This document shows, piece by piece, positions 14,909 to 15,662 of a stretch of 15,662 nucleotides of DNA. The translations under genes and the position numbers were made by a program. The stretch is from Deltaproteobacteria bacterium (GTDB lineage: Bacteria; Desulfobacterota; BSN033; UBA1163). How positions within the stretch are numbered: the first letter of the stretch is position 1; every line of letters starts with the position of its first letter. Below the pieces are notes generated by a model, which did no database searches, was not told where the DNA came from, and saw only the letters and a program-made list of their open reading frames with translations. The stretch is taken from positions 1-15,662 of the forward strand of contig VGRU01000059.1 in NCBI GenBank assembly GCA_016875255.1. Direction: 5' to 3'.

Positions 14909-15190
14909 GTGGAAATGGAGCGACAAAAAAAAGACGTTTTAATGAGGTTGAGGCGTATCGAAGGCCAGCTGCGGGGAATCCAGCGGATGGTGGAAGAGGG
15001 GGTTTCTTGTCCAGAGATCCTGACCCAGGTTGCCGCGGCAACGGCGGCCCTAAAGAAGGCGAGCATGACCATCATCCACACCTACATGGAGGAATGTCTC
15101 AGCAAAAGCAAGGAAGAACGCGGTATGAAACGGGAAGATGCAATAAGAGATTTTCAAAAGGCCATCGCGCGATATATCGACTGGGCGTGA
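14909..15190 (+). CDS. CsoR-superfamily repressor with CstR-like ligand set
   Basis: 93 residues, all helical, with the superfamily core RLRRIEGQLRGIQRMVEE (13-30) and SCPEILTQVAAATAALKK (33-50). Cys34 and Cys63 are 29 residues apart, the same spacing as the paired Cys of CsoR and CstR. The position four before the second Cys, which is His in copper-sensing CsoR, is Tyr59. Losing that copper ligand while keeping both Cys is the pattern of CstR, which senses sulfane sulfur through Cys-Cys polysulfide links. That fits an operon with TusA and DsrE2. The start is GTG with AAAGGGAG eight bases upstream; ATG 14915 is a less well-placed alternative. A target site is predicted at 11944-11963. Confidence 0.88.
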   Translation: MEMERQKKDVLMRLRRIEGQLRGIQRMVEEGVSCPEILTQVAAATAALKKASMTIIHTYMEECLSKSKEERGMKREDAIRDFQKAIARYIDWA

Positions 15191-15292
15191 TTTCAGAAGG
15201 CAGTAAGGAGTAAGGAAAATAATTCCCCTTCTATTCGACGTGGGGTTAAGAGATTAGTAGAGATTAAGGAAAGGTAGGAGAGGAGGAGGAAG

Positions 15293-15499
15293 ATGGGTTC
15301 TGTTTTGAGGGTGAAGGGAATGAGTTGTCAGCATTGTGTGATGTCGGTGACAAAGGCGCTCAATCAACTGGATGGGATCAAAAATGTTCAGGTGGATCTT
15401 TCGAAAGGGGAAATCCGGTTTGATAATACAAAGCCGGTGGCTTCTGAACAAATTGAGAAGACCATCACCGACGCAGGATACGAAGTCGTTCAGGGCTAA
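15293..15499 (+). CDS. Small HMA-domain metal-binding protein (CopZ/MerP-like)
   Basis: 68 residues forming a single heavy-metal-associated domain: GMSCQHC with Cys12 and Cys15, the beta-strand/loop LDGIKNVQVDLSKGEIRFD, and the closing ITDAGYEVVQG. Such proteins carry Cu(I) or a related soft metal in the cytoplasm to a P-type ATPase or regulator. There is no signal peptide. A very purine-rich AGGAGGAGGAAG lies directly before the ATG. It is separated from the repressor gene by 102 bases with no clear promoter, so it may be the last gene of the operon. Its presence leaves open a copper-related role for the repressor, although the repressor's ligand set argues otherwise. Confidence 0.88.
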   Translation: MGSVLRVKGMSCQHCVMSVTKALNQLDGIKNVQVDLSKGEIRFDNTKPVASEQIEKTITDAGYEVVQG

Positions 15500-15504
15500 A
15501 ATTC

Positions 15505-15532
15505 CAGATTTGAGATTTTAGATCTTAGATTT
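15505..15532. repeat. Four tandem degenerate heptamers
   Basis: CAGATTT, GAGATTT, TAGATCT and TAGATTT follow one another without gaps just after the HMA gene, ending in a T-run. The design matches one arm of the 3042-3118 element, but no opposite arm is visible. The stretch lies between the convergent HMA gene and the minus-strand frame at the right edge, where it might help end transcription, though I see no stable hairpin. Confidence 0.6.
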
Positions 15533-15543
15533 TTTGTAACACT

Positions 15544-15662
15544 TTAGCTCTTTGAAAAAAGAATAAGCTGGCAATTTAAGATCTCGTCGGTTGACCGGGC
15601 TGCCAAGGCTTCTTTTGCGGTAGAGAGGATGATTTCTACCGGATTGTGACCCTGGAGTTGAG
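15544..15662 (-). CDS. Probable C-terminal end of an unidentified protein (cut by window edge)
   Basis: On the minus strand one frame is open from the right edge to a TAA at 15546-15544, giving 38 residues ending EILNCQLILFSKS, preceded by a helical, Ala-rich stretch (STAKEALAARSTDE). The composition looks protein-like, and the other five frames here carry stops or look non-coding. Too little is visible to name a family. It would converge with the HMA gene. Confidence 0.4.
   Translation of the reverse strand, partial: QLQGHNPVEIILSTAKEALAARSTDEILNCQLILFSKS

Noticed and set aside
15220..15245. CCCC...GGGG pair upstream of the HMA gene as a second repressor site
   Set aside because: It lacks the TAC/GTA-type arms and the G6 run; the match is only the short C and G runs.

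Overview
The window reads as a respiratory and sulfur-metabolism region of a Gram-negative-type bacterium. Exported c-type cytochromes, a Tat-exported subunit and a protein with DsrK/TmcB-like architecture all point this way. The mix of a caa3-type oxidase, a Qrc/ACIII-like complex and a DsrM/DsrK-like pair fits Desulfobacterota ('Deltaproteobacteria') or a related lineage. No rRNA or marker gene is present, so this placement is an inference from gene content.

Layout. (1) 1-2345 (+): the end of a haem-copper oxidase operon, with subunit III (cut by the left edge), subunit IV, a caa3-type subunit II carrying CuA and a fused cytochrome c domain, and haem O synthase CtaB. (2) 2400-8763 (+): a six-gene operon behind its own sigma70-like promoter. 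It encodes a membrane-anchored pentahaem cytochrome c, a Tat-exported molybdopterin-oxidoreductase-family subunit, a four-cluster Fe-S subunit with one degenerate cluster site, a ten-helix NrfD-family protein, a monohaem cytochrome c, and a cytochrome b5-DUF2231 fusion. The set is a compact, split form of alternative complex III (ActA, B1, B2, C, E) that also resembles QrcABCD. Next to a caa3 oxidase it most simply works as quinol:cytochrome c/oxidase oxidoreductase. (3) 8798-11317 (-): a large GH57/DUF3536 glycoside hydrolase, convergent with the Act-like operon and with its own promoter. (4) 11416-11694 (+): a short protein matching only the C-terminal part of DUF3047, probably a remnant. 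(5) 11908-15499 (+): a regulated operon with DsrE2-like protein, NarI/DsrM/TmcC-like cytochrome b, TusA, HdrD/DsrK/TmcB-like Fe-S protein, a CsoR-superfamily repressor with a CstR-like ligand set, and a small HMA protein. A G6-centred operator lies at its promoter. (6) 15544-15662 (-): probable C-terminal end of an unidentified gene.

The most notable unit is region 5. A persulfide-type repressor and its likely operator appear to control sulfur-carrier proteins (TusA, DsrE2) and a two-gene membrane Hdr-like module. This suggests a sulfane-sulfur-responsive route linking carrier-bound persulfide to the quinone pool, without the DsrAB/DsrC or sHdr genes that usually accompany such parts, at least within this window.

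Two intergenic gaps, on either side of the molybdopterin-family gene, carry an unusual repeat type: inverted arms built of tandem degenerate 7-mers in one gap and 8-mers in the other. A half-version of the 7-mer type lies at 15505-15532.
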